The notes: generated by a model not told the origin, from the letters alone. A stretch of DNA of 64,000 nucleotides from Trichococcus paludicola (GCF_003052295.1 NZ_QBLC01000001.1:248001-312000); one strand, 5' to 3'; positions 42,915 through 52,265 are shown, counted from the stretch's first letter. Numbers and translations: made by a program.

Positions 42915-44072
42915 TCAATCCTCAAAATGCAACTGCAATTGCGGAACCTGGAAGAAATGCTGGAGGGCCAATGCGATTCCGCCCAGAAGTGCGCCGTTTT
43001 TCCCCAGTGTGGACAAACTTACCGGAACGTTTTGTCCGGATTTTCGGTTCAATTCCGTTTGGATTGCGGTCACACATTCCGGCAATGCCCTGAAGAGATC
43101 GCCATTCAGATAGACTTTTTCTGGATCGAACAGGCTGACGACGTTGCTGATTGCGATGCTCATATGCAGCACGAGATGTTCCACTACGTTTTTGGCATCT
43201 TCATCGCCTGTTTTGTACAAGGCAATCAGATCGGCTAGCTTAAGTGCGGGATCCTTCTTCAGGTCCCTGATTTCCGCAACCAAAGCACCCGTTGAACAAT
43301 ATTGGTTCAGGCAACCTTGTTTGCCGCAATCGCAGTCTTTTCCGAATGGATAAAGGATTGTGTGCCCCAGATTGCCTGCCAAGCTGTTTTTGCTTCGGAA
43401 CAACCGGTTCTGCAGTAAAATCCCGGAACCAATGCCTTCATCCAGATCGATACTGATGATGTTCCCCGGAGAATGAGCGAATACCGCTTCGGCTATAACA
43501 GCCAGATTATTCTGGTTCTCCAGAAAAATCGGGCAGTCGATGGCGTCACTCTCCAAGTGTTTGGCGGTCAGATGCTCTAACATTTTGTTAGTTGATGCTA
43601 CTATCTCATCTTCATGCACAAAGCCGTCGATGGAGACAACAATACCCACGAAGCGAAATGGCGTCTTATTGAGGTTCTTCCGGTGGTAGATGACCACTTC
43701 CTCGATGCTGTCGATGATATTGCTGGCCTCAACTTTTCTGACCAAATCGTATTGCGCGACGATTTTACCTTGAAGATTGCAGACGAGAGAAGAAATCTTT
43801 GTTTGTGTAATGGTCAAACTCATCGCGTATCCGCCATTCGCGTTCACCTTCAATAACACCGGTTTTCTCCCGCCAACAACAGAACTTTGACCTGTACCGA
43901 GTTCGACGACAAGTTTTTCCTTAAGCAGTTTTTTGACAATTTCAGATACGGTTGCCTTATTGAGTCCGGAATCATGAGAGATGGCTGCTCTGGAGGTATT
44001 GGGATGATTGATGATTGCTGTCAAAACGATGGTTTCATTCTGTTCCCTGATTGTGTTACGGTTGACGATCAT
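42915..44072 (-). CDS. ROK-family (NagC/XylR-type) transcriptional regulator
   Basis: The 385-residue protein has an N-terminal winged helix (N-T-S-R-A-A-I-S near 24-31, L-N-K-A-T-V-S near 38-44) joined to a sugar kinase-like ROK domain. It has the zinc-binding C-D-C-G-K-Q-G-C-L near 246-254 and D-L-D-E-G-I-G-S-G near 208-216. Such repressors answer to sugars or amino sugars. Its start codon overlaps a perfect inverted repeat GGTGTG/CACACC, a likely self-operator. Confidence 0.9.
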   Translation of the reverse strand: MIVNRNTIREQNETIVLTAIINHPNTSRAAISHDSGLNKATVSEIVKKLLKEKLVVELGTGQSSVVGGRKPVLLKVNANGGYAMSLTITQTKISSLVCNLQGKIVAQYDLVRKVEASNIIDSIEEVVIYHRKNLNKTPFRFVGIVVSIDGFVHEDEIVASTNKMLEHLTAKHLESDAIDCPIFLENQNNLAVIAEAVFAHSPGNIISIDLDEGIGSGILLQNRLFRSKNSLAGNLGHTILYPFGKDCDCGKQGCLNQYCSTGALVAEIRDLKKDPALKLADLIALYKTGDEDAKNVVEHLVLHMSIAISNVVSLFDPEKVYLNGDLFRALPECVTAIQTELNRKSGQNVPVSLSTLGKNGALLGGIALALQHFFQVPQLQLHFED

Positions 44073-44085
44073 GGTGTGTCACACC
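44073..44085. promoter_or_regulatory. Candidate operator of ROK regulator
   Basis: GGTGTG T CACACC is a perfect 6+6 inverted repeat between the RBS and the ATG of the ROK gene. Repressor bound here would block transcription of its own gene. Confidence 0.4.
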
Positions 44086-44449
44086 CTTTACAGATTTTTT
44101 TTGAGTTTTGGGCGCAAGAAAGGTGATGGATCTGAAAAATATACAAGGAAAGGCCATCCTGAAGCAAGGTCGAACACGTTTCAGAAAGTCTATCGGATGT
44201 GGGAATATCTTGCATAGTCGTCAGAAGTGTACTGGTGAAGGCGATTACAAAAATGGTTATGAAGGAAGTGGGCTCGGTGAAGAGCGATGGTGGGGGGAAC
44301 AGTCATTGTGGGCATAAGTCTTTGGTTACATTTTAACACTTTTTGCTGTTGAGTGCGAGGTTTGGATGACCGCCAAACCCAATTCACACGTACTTTTTTT
44401 CTAGTAACCGAAGTGATTAAGCGTTTTCCGGATTGTGGTCTCTGAGTCA
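44086..44449. other. Gene-free divergent region
   Basis: It holds short frames (for example 44108-44317, 69 codons) without recognisable sequence, a good RBS or composition bias. I see no RNA motif. It includes the promoter region of the ROK gene. Confidence 0.4.
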
Positions 44450-44478
44450 TTGTCATTTTTGAGGATAATCGGTAAAAT
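44450..44478 (+). promoter_or_regulatory. Promoter of TauE-like gene
   Basis: TTGTCA (44450-44455) and TAAAAT (44473-44478) are 17 bp apart, 28 bp before the start codon. Confidence 0.75.
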
Positions 44479-44506
44479 GAAAGAATCGTTGGAGGGGGGT
44501 TACAGA

Positions 44507-45247
44507 ATGTTGGGTTTGAACGGGATTGAATGGGTGATGTTGATCATTGCCGCGATCATCATCGGTTTTTCGAAAACAGGCATACAAGGTGCGACAATAC
44601 CGGCAGTGGCACTCATTGCGGTTTTGTTCGGCGGGAAGGCGTCAGCCGGAATTATGTTGCCGATGCTGATGCTGGGGGATTTGATCGCCATCTTTCAGTA
44701 CGGCAAACAAGGTAAATTCAGTGACGTCCTGAAATTGTTGCCTGCAGCCGTAATTGGTATTGCCATTGGAGCCATCACGGGCAATTATCTCGATGACAAG
44801 CAGTTTAAAGCTTTATTGGGTATCGTCGTGTTGATTTGCTTGGGGCTGTTAATCTACAGAGAGGTGGCAAAAAGAGTTTTACCGCTTCCGAAAAATCCAA
44901 TCTTCCACTGGATGGTCGGGGCTGTCAGCGGTTTTTCATCGATGGTCGGGAATGCGGCCGGGCCTATTTTCAACGTCTATTTGCTGTCGCAGGACATTTC
45001 CAAGAACAAGATGATCGGAACAACGGCCTGGTTCTTCCTGCTGATGAATATCGTGAAATTGCCTTTCCATATCTTCATGTGGGGCACCGTTACCTGGGGA
45101 ACGCTCCGGTACATGTTGCTGATGATTCCGTTCATCGCATTCGGCAGTTGGATGGGAATCACTTTCGTCAGGAAGATAAACGAAGTGTGGTACAAACGCA
45201 TCATCATGATCATGACCGCAATTGCGGCGATTCGTCTGTTCATCTAA
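44507..45247 (+). CDS. TauE/SafE-family permease (sulfite/organic anion exporter)
   Basis: The 246-residue polytopic protein is of PF01925. The first half has G-F-S-K-T-G-I-Q-G and G-I-M-L-P-M-L-M-L-G-D, the second half G-F-S-S-M-V-G-N-A-A-G-P, the usual inverted repeat of the family. The frame starts at 44435, but GGAGGGGGG before the ATG at 44507 decides the start. The family moves sulfite, sulfoacetate or similar anions; the substrate here is unknown. Confidence 0.88.
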   Translation: MLGLNGIEWVMLIIAAIIIGFSKTGIQGATIPAVALIAVLFGGKASAGIMLPMLMLGDLIAIFQYGKQGKFSDVLKLLPAAVIGIAIGAITGNYLDDKQFKALLGIVVLICLGLLIYREVAKRVLPLPKNPIFHWMVGAVSGFSSMVGNAAGPIFNVYLLSQDISKNKMIGTTAWFFLLMNIVKLPFHIFMWGTVTWGTLRYMLLMIPFIAFGSWMGITFVRKINEVWYKRIIMIMTAIAAIRLFI

Positions 45248-45252
45248 AAGTA

Positions 45253-45303
45253 AAAAGCGATGCCTTATGAACGAGTTTGCTCCGTTCATAAGGCATCGCT
45301 TTT
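45253..45303. terminator. Bidirectional terminator after TauE gene
   Basis: A 21-bp perfect stem with a 9-base loop between converging genes. Confidence 0.9.
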
Positions 45304-45320
45304 GTTTTCCGAAAAATTAG

Positions 45321-46661
45321 CTACTTGGTGTGTTCGACTTCTACTTCATCAGCCGGATCGACTGGCCCACGCAAAGCGCGTTGGTTGGCCCGGTGGAGGT
45401 GGAATGCTTCCAAGATCGGAACCAGTATCGAAGCGACAAGTCCGCCCGAAAAGCCATTGTTGTAGAGGTTGACTCCGCCATGGAGATAACCGATATTCAT
45501 GACCAACGTCAGATGCATGGCTCCCGCGATGATGCCCGCTATGTTCCCATAGCGACCCGCCAACGGTGCTAAGGTTGTACCGAACAGTGCCGAAATCAGC
45601 ACGATGGTTGACTGATTGTCCTGATAATTGAGTCGGCCCATCAGCGTGACCCCGATTAGAATCGGCAGGACATTCTTGACGTTTTTCCCGAAGGCTCCAA
45701 AACCTATGACTGTGAAGATTCCTCCCAAAACGGGACCGTTGATTTCTCCACCCATTAAAAGAATGTAAGTCGTAGACAGGAATCCAAGCAAGGACATGTT
45801 AATGAGCGTCGCACCCAAACCGCCAAGCTCCAGGTAATCAGTGGACAATTGGCCCGAATGGCGCATGATTCGCTTTAACCCCTTGAAGCTCCATCCGTTG
45901 AGCCACAAGCCAAACAGGAACATGCCGCTGAACAGTGAATAGAGCATCACTGAAAATGGGCCGTTGTAGCCGCTGGCAAGGATATTTGCTGTTTTGATCT
46001 CGAAGCCGAAGTTGCGCATCAAAGAGATGAAGACCGTTCCGATGATGCCGCAGGTGAAGCCGACGTTATAGAGGCTGAATCCTCTTGTGAAGGTAACGAA
46101 ATGATGCGCTAGTGGGGGAATCAGGAAGCCGGAAATGAAACCGGCGCCAAGCCCCAGAAGCACACCATAGGGTTGACCGATGCCGAGGCTGAAAGAGAGT
46201 TCACTGACCAACGGTGCCAAGGCAGTCCCGAAAAGGGCAGCCAGCAACGATTTGTGCATCGGTACTTTTGTGACTCTTGCATAAGTGAAGGCACCGATGC
46301 TGATCGGCATGGAATTGAATAAGTTCTTACCAAAAAAGGCAAATCCCGCAATCGTCAAAATGCCAGCTATGACCGGGCCGTTTATCTTGGCATCCGCCAT
46401 CCGGACAATCCAGATGGCCTGCAGCGTCATCAACGAAACGTTGAATAATGCCGCTCCGACGTTCGTCAATGCCATGTAATCCGTAAACAGATTAGCCGGA
46501 GAGGCCAAGATGGTGAGGTTGCCTTCATAAATTTCCCGTGGGCTGTTGAACAGGAAGGCCACACCACCCATCAATAAGGCAAATCCTATCAATAAACCGA
46601 ATTTTAATTGCTCGGAGAGTTCCTCTTCGCCACTCATAGTAGGCTGTCTTTTCTGTATCAT
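45321..46661 (-). CDS. DUF1576 membrane protein with internal duplication
   Basis: The 446-residue polytopic protein is of the uncharacterised DUF1576 family. It has two related halves: T-D-Y-M-A-L-T-N-V-G-A-A-L with I-N-G-P-V-I-A-G-I-L-T in the first, and T-D-Y-L-E-L-G-G-L-G-A-T-L with I-N-G-P-V-L-G-G-I-F-T in the second, each followed by G-F-x-x-F-G-K-N. This implies two pseudosymmetric bundles, as in many transporters. A cre-like site upstream suggests carbon catabolite control. GGGGGA precedes the ATG. Confidence 0.85.
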   Translation of the reverse strand: MIQKRQPTMSGEEELSEQLKFGLLIGFALLMGGVAFLFNSPREIYEGNLTILASPANLFTDYMALTNVGAALFNVSLMTLQAIWIVRMADAKINGPVIAGILTIAGFAFFGKNLFNSMPISIGAFTYARVTKVPMHKSLLAALFGTALAPLVSELSFSLGIGQPYGVLLGLGAGFISGFLIPPLAHHFVTFTRGFSLYNVGFTCGIIGTVFISLMRNFGFEIKTANILASGYNGPFSVMLYSLFSGMFLFGLWLNGWSFKGLKRIMRHSGQLSTDYLELGGLGATLINMSLLGFLSTTYILLMGGEINGPVLGGIFTVIGFGAFGKNVKNVLPILIGVTLMGRLNYQDNQSTIVLISALFGTTLAPLAGRYGNIAGIIAGAMHLTLVMNIGYLHGGVNLYNNGFSGGLVASILVPILEAFHLHRANQRALRGPVDPADEVEVEHTK

Positions 46662-46760
46662 TAGTGTCCCCCAATCTTATAGTGTTGAAACTGATAAATG
46701 AAAACGGAATATGGAAATTGCTGTTTGTCGTGACTGAAAGAACCTAATCTGACAAACTCA

Positions 46761-46774
46761 TGTAAACGTTAACT
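46761..46774 (-). promoter_or_regulatory. cre site upstream of DUF1576 gene
   Basis: TGTAAACGTTAACT fits the CcpA consensus TGNAANCGNTNNCA except for the last base. It is 100 bp before the start codon of the minus-strand gene. Confidence 0.6.
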
Positions 46775-47018
46775 TACATTTAATTATACAGGGCCGGAGC
46801 GACTCTCACAATATTTATTTTCAACTTTACTAAAATCAACTAATATTGCAACAGGAAATACACAAATGGAACAATCTGCGCTGAACATTTGGTCCAAAAG
46901 AAAGCACCCCATCTAAAAATGGGCGCACTTTTGTACCGATTCAGCCCGGATTGGTTTACATTCGGATATATACCGCTACAATATAGAGAGAAGATACAAT
47001 CATTTAGGGGGAAGAAAT
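46775..47018 (+). other. Intergenic region with promoter of Gfo/Idh gene
   Basis: TTTACA (46955-46960) and TACAAT (46977-46982) are 16 bp apart and lie 37 bp before the next start codon. A small GC-rich hairpin with ACCCCAT / ATGGGCG arms (about 46906-46926) precedes it. No gene is visible. Confidence 0.55.
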
Positions 47019-48035
47019 ATGCTGACAATCGGATACATCGGAAACGGAAAGAGCACGAACCGTTATCATCTGCCATTTTCTTTATCAAGAAGCAACATAA
47101 AAGTCAAAACAATCTATAGCCGGAATCCGGAGAAGAGCGATTGGGAAAAAATCGAGGGCATCCACTACACCGGGAATATTGCGGATGTGTTGGAGGATGA
47201 TGACATCCAGTTGGTGGTCGTCTGCACGCATACGAATTCCCACTACGAGTTCGCCAAACAAGCTTTGGACCACGGCAAAAATGTACTGGTCGAAAAACCC
47301 TTCATGGCAACTTCCGAAGAAGCGGCCGCCATTTTTGCTTACGCAAAAGAAAAGGGCTTGCTGGTCCAGTGTTACCAGAACAGACGCTACGATTCGGACT
47401 TCCTGACGACGCAGAAAGTCATCGAAAGCGGCAAATTAGGCGATCTGTTGGAAGTCGAGATAGCCATTGATTACTATCGCCCGGAAATTCCCTTGTCTAT
47501 CGACAGCTTCACCAAGGATACCAGCTACCTGTACGGAATCGGCAGCCATACCATCGATCAGGTCCTTTCCTATTTCGGCAAACCGGACAAAATCCATTAT
47601 GATGTGCGCCAATTGTTGGGGCCGGGCCGGATGAACGATTATTTCGATTTGGATTTCCACTATCAGAATCTGAAGGTTTCCATCAAATCCAGCTTCTTCA
47701 GACTGAAGGAGCGTCCGAGCTTCATCGTTTACGGCAAAAAGGGTATGTTCGTGAAACAGACCCGAGACCGTCAAGAAGAGCACCTGAAAATATTCCACAT
47801 GCCGAACAATTCCGATTTCGGTGTCGACCTGCCGGAACATTACGGGGTTCTGACATATATGGATGATGAAGGCGTCTACCACGAAGAAAAAGTTGTCTCC
47901 GAAAAAGGCGATTACGCCAGAGTCTATGACGATCTGTACAACGCAATCGTGAACGGTGCGGAAAAAGTCACCAAGGATGAAGAGACCCTGCTGCAGATGG
48001 ATATCATCGAAACAGGCATAGAGGGTATGGTCTAA
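47019..48035 (+). CDS. Gfo/Idh/MocA-family oxidoreductase
   Basis: The 338-residue NAD(P)-dependent dehydrogenase has an N-terminal Rossmann fold (I-G-Y-I-G-N-G-K near 4-11), then V-V-C-T-H-T-N-S-H near 68-76 and V-E-K-P-F near 91-95 (the conserved E-K-P), followed by the C-terminal alpha/beta domain. It oxidises or reduces a sugar or polyol; the substrate is not known. GGGGGAAG precedes the ATG. Confidence 0.88.
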   Translation: MLTIGYIGNGKSTNRYHLPFSLSRSNIKVKTIYSRNPEKSDWEKIEGIHYTGNIADVLEDDDIQLVVVCTHTNSHYEFAKQALDHGKNVLVEKPFMATSEEAAAIFAYAKEKGLLVQCYQNRRYDSDFLTTQKVIESGKLGDLLEVEIAIDYYRPEIPLSIDSFTKDTSYLYGIGSHTIDQVLSYFGKPDKIHYDVRQLLGPGRMNDYFDLDFHYQNLKVSIKSSFFRLKERPSFIVYGKKGMFVKQTRDRQEEHLKIFHMPNNSDFGVDLPEHYGVLTYMDDEGVYHEEKVVSEKGDYARVYDDLYNAIVNGAEKVTKDEETLLQMDIIETGIEGMV

Positions 48036-48049
48036 AGAGTATGATAGTG

Positions 48050-48095
48050 AAAGAACCCAGTGTCGGCCTCATAGGGGGCGGACACTGGGTTCTTT
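48050..48095 (+). terminator. Terminator of Gfo/Idh gene
   Basis: A 15-bp stem (AAAGAACCCAGTGTC with its complement) followed by T-rich sequence. Confidence 0.88.
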
Positions 48096-48154
48096 GTTTA
48101 TTTGATTGTCCGGTAACCGTCTTTTTGAAGGGTTTGTGGCCAGCGGGGCTCTAC

Positions 48155-48282
48155 CTCCGGTGAACGGTGCCTTCGCCGAAGTTCGGCCAACATTCCGTTT
48201 GCGTCCTCCGCCGAGCGCAGCCTCGCTGTAGTTACGGCTGAAAGTTACCCAAGAACTTCGGTGAGCGTACGCCTCACCGGAG
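48155..48282 (+). repeat. Array C of the 50-bp hairpin repeat
   Basis: First boxes CTCCGG 48155, CTCCGC 48206 and CTTCGG 48256; second boxes CCGAAG 48176, CTGTAG 48226 and CCGGAG 48277. The spacing is 50-51 bp, as in arrays A and B. The third unit can form a 9-bp stem CTTCGGTGA/TCACCGGAG in which the change of box 1 is absorbed by a G-T pair. It lies between converging genes. Confidence 0.68.
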
Positions 48283-48337
48283 CTGCGCACTCGCATTGAT
48301 TGCTATTTTTCGTAAAAATTATCATCTGTAAAAATAG

Positions 48338-48377
48338 AAAAAACCTTAAAATGAACGCCCACTTTAAGGATTTTTTT
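48338..48377. terminator. Bidirectional terminator of aldo/keto reductase gene
   Basis: CCTTAAA and TTTAAGG pair, with A6 before and T7 after. Confidence 0.8.
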
Positions 48378-48386
48378 GTTGGTTAT

Positions 48387-49205
48387 TTAATTTGCGCGGA
48401 CATCTTTCATCGCATCCAAAATGGCTACATCTTCCGGCGAAATGGTGAAATCAAGCTGTGCATTTTCGGTGATGCGGGCCTCATGCGTAGACTTCGGCAA
48501 AGGCAAAGTATCCTTTTCCAAACAGTAACGGATGGATAACTGCGCCGGCGTTACATCGTATTTTTCAGCCATTTGCTTGATTTCCGCGCTATCCAGAATC
48601 GCACCGGTAGCTAAAGGTGAATAAGCTTCAACCACGATTTTGTGCGTTTTGCAGAAAGTCAGCAGGTCTTTTTGGTCGCGGCCGATGTAGAAAGGAATCT
48701 GGTTCGCCATCGGGATGATGTCGCAGTTGTCCAGGATCGCTTGCAAGTCTTTGATGGAGAAGTTCGAAACCCCGATTGCGCGAATTCGGCCTTCGTCATA
48801 GAGCTGTTCCATGGCTTTCCAGACTTGGATGTTGCCTTCGGTACAGTCTTTGCCGATCTCGTCCCATGGCCATGGCGCATGGATCAGATAGAGGTCCAGA
48901 TAATCCAGGCCAAGATTGTTCATGGTTTCTTCGAAGTGCTGCATTGCACCATCAAAATCTTTGATTTGCGCAGGCAATTTGCTGGTCACGAACACTTCTT
49001 CGCGCGCAATACCGAAATCGCGGATCGCTTTTCCCACATTTTCTTCGTTGTGATAGGCATGTGCCGTATCGATGTGCGTATAGCCGTTCTTCAAAGCCAT
49101 CGTCACCGCCGCATGGGCTTCTTCGTTGGGGATTTGCCATGTCCCGAAACCGATAGAGGGAATCGTCACGCCGTTGTAAAAAGTGAATACGTCTTTATTT
49201 GTCAT
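48387..49205 (-). CDS. Aldo/keto reductase
   Basis: The 272-residue NADPH-dependent TIM-barrel reductase has I-D-T-A-H-A-Y near 46-52 (Asp and Tyr of the tetrad), T-S-K-L near 74-77 (Lys), L-I-H-A-P-W-P near 107-113 (His), and the nucleotide-binding P-K-S-T near 237-240. It resembles the 2,5-diketogluconate reductase group common in Lactobacillales (YvgN/YtbE-like). AGGAGG precedes the ATG, and a cre-like site lies upstream. Confidence 0.92.
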   Translation of the reverse strand: MTNKDVFTFYNGVTIPSIGFGTWQIPNEEAHAAVTMALKNGYTHIDTAHAYHNEENVGKAIRDFGIAREEVFVTSKLPAQIKDFDGAMQHFEETMNNLGLDYLDLYLIHAPWPWDEIGKDCTEGNIQVWKAMEQLYDEGRIRAIGVSNFSIKDLQAILDNCDIIPMANQIPFYIGRDQKDLLTFCKTHKIVVEAYSPLATGAILDSAEIKQMAEKYDVTPAQLSIRYCLEKDTLPLPKSTHEARITENAQLDFTISPEDVAILDAMKDVRAN

Positions 49206-49222
49206 TAAATAACCTCCTGATA

Positions 49223-49236
49223 TGATAACGTTTACT
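49223..49236 (-). promoter_or_regulatory. cre-like site upstream of aldo/keto reductase
   Basis: On the minus strand AGTAAACGTTATCA matches the CcpA consensus except for the first base. It lies 18 bp upstream of the start codon. Confidence 0.5.
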
Positions 49237-49403
49237 ATTATTCAGTTTAGAGTAGTTGAGGGCAGATGTAAAAGAATACACCTCGCAATCCAAAAAACGA
49301 TATAAATCAGATATGCGTAAATAGAATAATTATTGCGACATGATCTAGTAAAATATTATCGGTATGATAAACTGGTGAGTAAAGACACAAGTGAGGTGGA
49401 GCC

Positions 49404-52265
49404 ATGTATTCGTTGATTACCAACAGCAAAAAAGGGACCTTGTTGGATGAATTAGTCCAATCGTTGGAAACGTGCCAACGCTTTTACCTGAACGTGGCCT
49501 TCATCAACTTTTCCGGACTGCAATTGTTGCTGGATCCGATCCAAAAAGCGGCAGAGAATGGTGCGTCCGGAAAAATACTGACGGGGACTTACCTGAACTT
49601 TACGGAACCGTATGCGTTGACCCGATTAAAAGCATTCCAGCATATCGATACGCGCATTTTTGTCGCTACCCATCAAACAGGCTTTCATCCTAAAGCTTAT
49701 ATTTTTGAATATACCAATTATTATAAAGTCATCGTCGGCTCTTCCAATATCACTCAAAGCGCCTTGAAAAGCAATATTGAATGGAACCTTCAGATCATCA
49801 CCAAGGACGGCGATGAGGACGAGCAATTCATTTCGGAAATTATGGAAGCCTACAGCCTGATTTGGGAAAGCAGCGAAATATTGGATGATGCCTTCATCAA
49901 TGATTACGCAAGTTTCTTGATGGATCGCAAAAAAGATCTTGTTGTCCAAGAGTCTTATCCTATGGTTTTCCAATTCACGCGCGGACCGTCGATCAAACCA
50001 AATATGATGCAGGAATTAGCGATAGAAAAGCTGATGCGGCTGCGGGAAAAGCACCAGGAGAAGGCGTTAGTGGTGGCTGCCACTGGAACCGGTAAAACGT
50101 TCCTAGCTGCTTTTGATGTGAAACAGGCAAAACCAGAGCGGCTTTTATTTCTGGTGCATCGAGAAGACATCCTGCATAGTGCGATGTCTTCCTTCAAAAA
50201 AATCATCAATCTGAAGGATAAATCGACCGGGATTTTATCCGGAACATCCAAAGAGCATCAGTCTGATTATTTGTTTGCGACGATCCAAAGCATGAAGAAT
50301 ATTTATGCAGAATATGATCCGGGGCACTTCGACTATATCATCGTGGATGAGGCGCATCATGCGACCAGTCCGAGATATATGGAGGTTCTCGAGCATTTTA
50401 ATCCCAAATTCCTGTTAGGGATGACTGCGACTCCGGAGCGGACGGATGGCGGTAACATCTTTGACCTGTTCGATAACAATGTACCGGTTGAAATCCGGTT
50501 GCGCGAGGCTTTGGAATACGATTTGTTGGTGCCGTTCCACTATTTTGGCATCACCGATGAATCGGGTGTCGATTTAAAGGATTCGGAAAATCTGACGCCT
50601 GATCAAATTGCAAAGCGCCTCAGTGTTCATCGAAGGGTAGATTTTATCATCGAAAAAATGAACTACTATGGGCATGATGGCTTGAAACGAAAAGCGTTAG
50701 GCTTCTGTATGACGATTGCGCATGCAGAATTTATGGCGGAGGAATTCAATAAACGGGGTATCCCAAGCATCGCCTTATCCGGTGGCGATAAAGTATCCAG
50801 AAGAGAAGCCTACACGAAGTTACTGGAAGCGGAAGATTCTGATCTGGAAGTGATCTTCACCGTGGACATTTTCAATGAAGGAATCGATATTCCCGGCGTC
50901 AATCTGGTCATGATGCTGCGGCCGACCCAATCTTCCATTGTGTTCACACAACAATTGGGACGTGGCTTGCGCAAAAAAGACAACAAGGAATTCCTGACGG
51001 TCTTGGATTTCATCGGCAATTACAGCAAAAGCTTCCTGAACGCGATCGCTCTGAACGGGCGCCGCTTTTACGACAAGGACAGCGTCAAGACGTCAGTGAA
51101 ACGCAATTTCTCGGATTTGCCGGGAGCGACCCATATCCAGTTGGACGAAATCAGCAAACAACAGATTCTGGAGCAAATTGATTTTGAGAACTTTTCTACT
51201 CTGGCCTATTTAAAGAATACGTACAATGAATTCAAAAACTTGAATAACGGAAGAATTCCTTGGCTATTGCAGGATTATTTAAAAGTCGATGCCGCACCAG
51301 ACCCGGTTAAATTCTTCTCCAGATCGGGTAAATTTAAAGCGAAGAACTACATCGAATTTTTGGATAAAGTCGAGCCGAATAATGAACTAGTGATGGAATT
51401 GCAAGGTAATCCTTTATTCATGGCCATGTTGACTGATTTGTCTCAAAAATTACCTTTAGTTCGGCTACATGAAAATATGATCTTAAACTATCTGCTGACA
51501 AGTGAAACATGTAGTTTGGAGACAGCAAGAGCAGAATTACTAGAGTATTTGGATACAGTCGATGACGAGACCATTCTGCATGCTTTCCGTACCTTGAATA
51601 TGGAATTTTCTGATAAAGGGGAATTGAAATCTGCAAGACCATTGGTGACTTTGGATGATAGGAATATGTTGCATCGGACGGAAGAATTTTCAATCATCTT
51701 GGCAGATGAACAGTATCGTCCTTTTATCGAAGATGTCCTGCATTACGGCAGAATGCGCTATTTAAAAACATTTGGCTCAATAAACTATGGCATCCCGCAT
51801 TTGAAACTCTACGAAGAGTACACAATGAAGGACATCGCCATTGTTTCAAACTATAAAAAAATACATTCTTCCTTCCGAGGACAGGGCGTGCTGAAAAATG
51901 ATGAAATCAATCATTACTTCTATTTTGTGGACCTTCATAAAGGTGACGACGTAGAAGAACGCGTGAACTACAAGGATAAGTTCATCAACACCAAGCAGTT
52001 CCAATGGGAATCGCCTAACTCCACAAAAGTAGACTCTGACCGAGGGCAAGACTTCATCCATGCGGAAAAACGAGGCGTAACCTTGCATTTGTTCGCGCGG
52101 AAATTCAAACAAATCGATAATGTGACATCCAAATTCATCTATTTAGGCAAAATAAATCCATTGTCATACCGAAATGAAAAACCGATTGAGATTCAATATA
52201 AGCTGCAAAACGAAGTGCCGTGGGAGTTATATCAAGAGTTTGAACCGGAACTTCCCATCAAGTAA
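49404..52265 (+). CDS. PLD-domain plus DEAD/DEAH helicase plus DUF3427 protein
   Basis: The 953-residue protein has three parts. Residues 1-170 form a phospholipase D-like nuclease domain with H-P-K (H95, K97) and G-S-S-N at 112-115, one half of an HKD site, so a dimer would make the full site. Residues 200-580 form an SF2 helicase: Walker A A-T-G-T-G-K-T 226-232, D-E-A-H 315-318, T-A-T 341-343, and motif VI Q-Q-L-G-R-G-L-R. The C-terminal region (about 640-950) is of the DUF3427 type. Such proteins resemble helicase-nucleases of restriction and phage-defence systems. No methylase or partner gene lies beside it. AGGTGGAG precedes the ATG. Confidence 0.85.
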   Translation: MYSLITNSKKGTLLDELVQSLETCQRFYLNVAFINFSGLQLLLDPIQKAAENGASGKILTGTYLNFTEPYALTRLKAFQHIDTRIFVATHQTGFHPKAYIFEYTNYYKVIVGSSNITQSALKSNIEWNLQIITKDGDEDEQFISEIMEAYSLIWESSEILDDAFINDYASFLMDRKKDLVVQESYPMVFQFTRGPSIKPNMMQELAIEKLMRLREKHQEKALVVAATGTGKTFLAAFDVKQAKPERLLFLVHREDILHSAMSSFKKIINLKDKSTGILSGTSKEHQSDYLFATIQSMKNIYAEYDPGHFDYIIVDEAHHATSPRYMEVLEHFNPKFLLGMTATPERTDGGNIFDLFDNNVPVEIRLREALEYDLLVPFHYFGITDESGVDLKDSENLTPDQIAKRLSVHRRVDFIIEKMNYYGHDGLKRKALGFCMTIAHAEFMAEEFNKRGIPSIALSGGDKVSRREAYTKLLEAEDSDLEVIFTVDIFNEGIDIPGVNLVMMLRPTQSSIVFTQQLGRGLRKKDNKEFLTVLDFIGNYSKSFLNAIALNGRRFYDKDSVKTSVKRNFSDLPGATHIQLDEISKQQILEQIDFENFSTLAYLKNTYNEFKNLNNGRIPWLLQDYLKVDAAPDPVKFFSRSGKFKAKNYIEFLDKVEPNNELVMELQGNPLFMAMLTDLSQKLPLVRLHENMILNYLLTSETCSLETARAELLEYLDTVDDETILHAFRTLNMEFSDKGELKSARPLVTLDDRNMLHRTEEFSIILADEQYRPFIEDVLHYGRMRYLKTFGSINYGIPHLKLYEEYTMKDIAIVSNYKKIHSSFRGQGVLKNDEINHYFYFVDLHKGDDVEERVNYKDKFINTKQFQWESPNSTKVDSDRGQDFIHAEKRGVTLHLFARKFKQIDNVTSKFIYLGKINPLSYRNEKPIEIQYKLQNEVPWELYQEFEPELPIK

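Noticed and set aside
44108-44317. 69-codon ORF in the ROK-TauE gap
   Set aside because: It has no recognisable sequence and no clear RBS. It lies in the upstream region of two divergent genes.
48069-48296. 75-codon minus-strand ORF over array C
   Set aside because: It crosses the terminator of the Gfo/Idh gene and the 50-bp repeats. The repeat period is not a multiple of three, so the frame is accidental.
49404-52265. Type II Mokosh or type III restriction system
   Set aside because: The PLD domain is N-terminal and the helicase is SF2 with DUF3427, unlike the Mokosh layout as I know it. There is no methyltransferase for a type III system.
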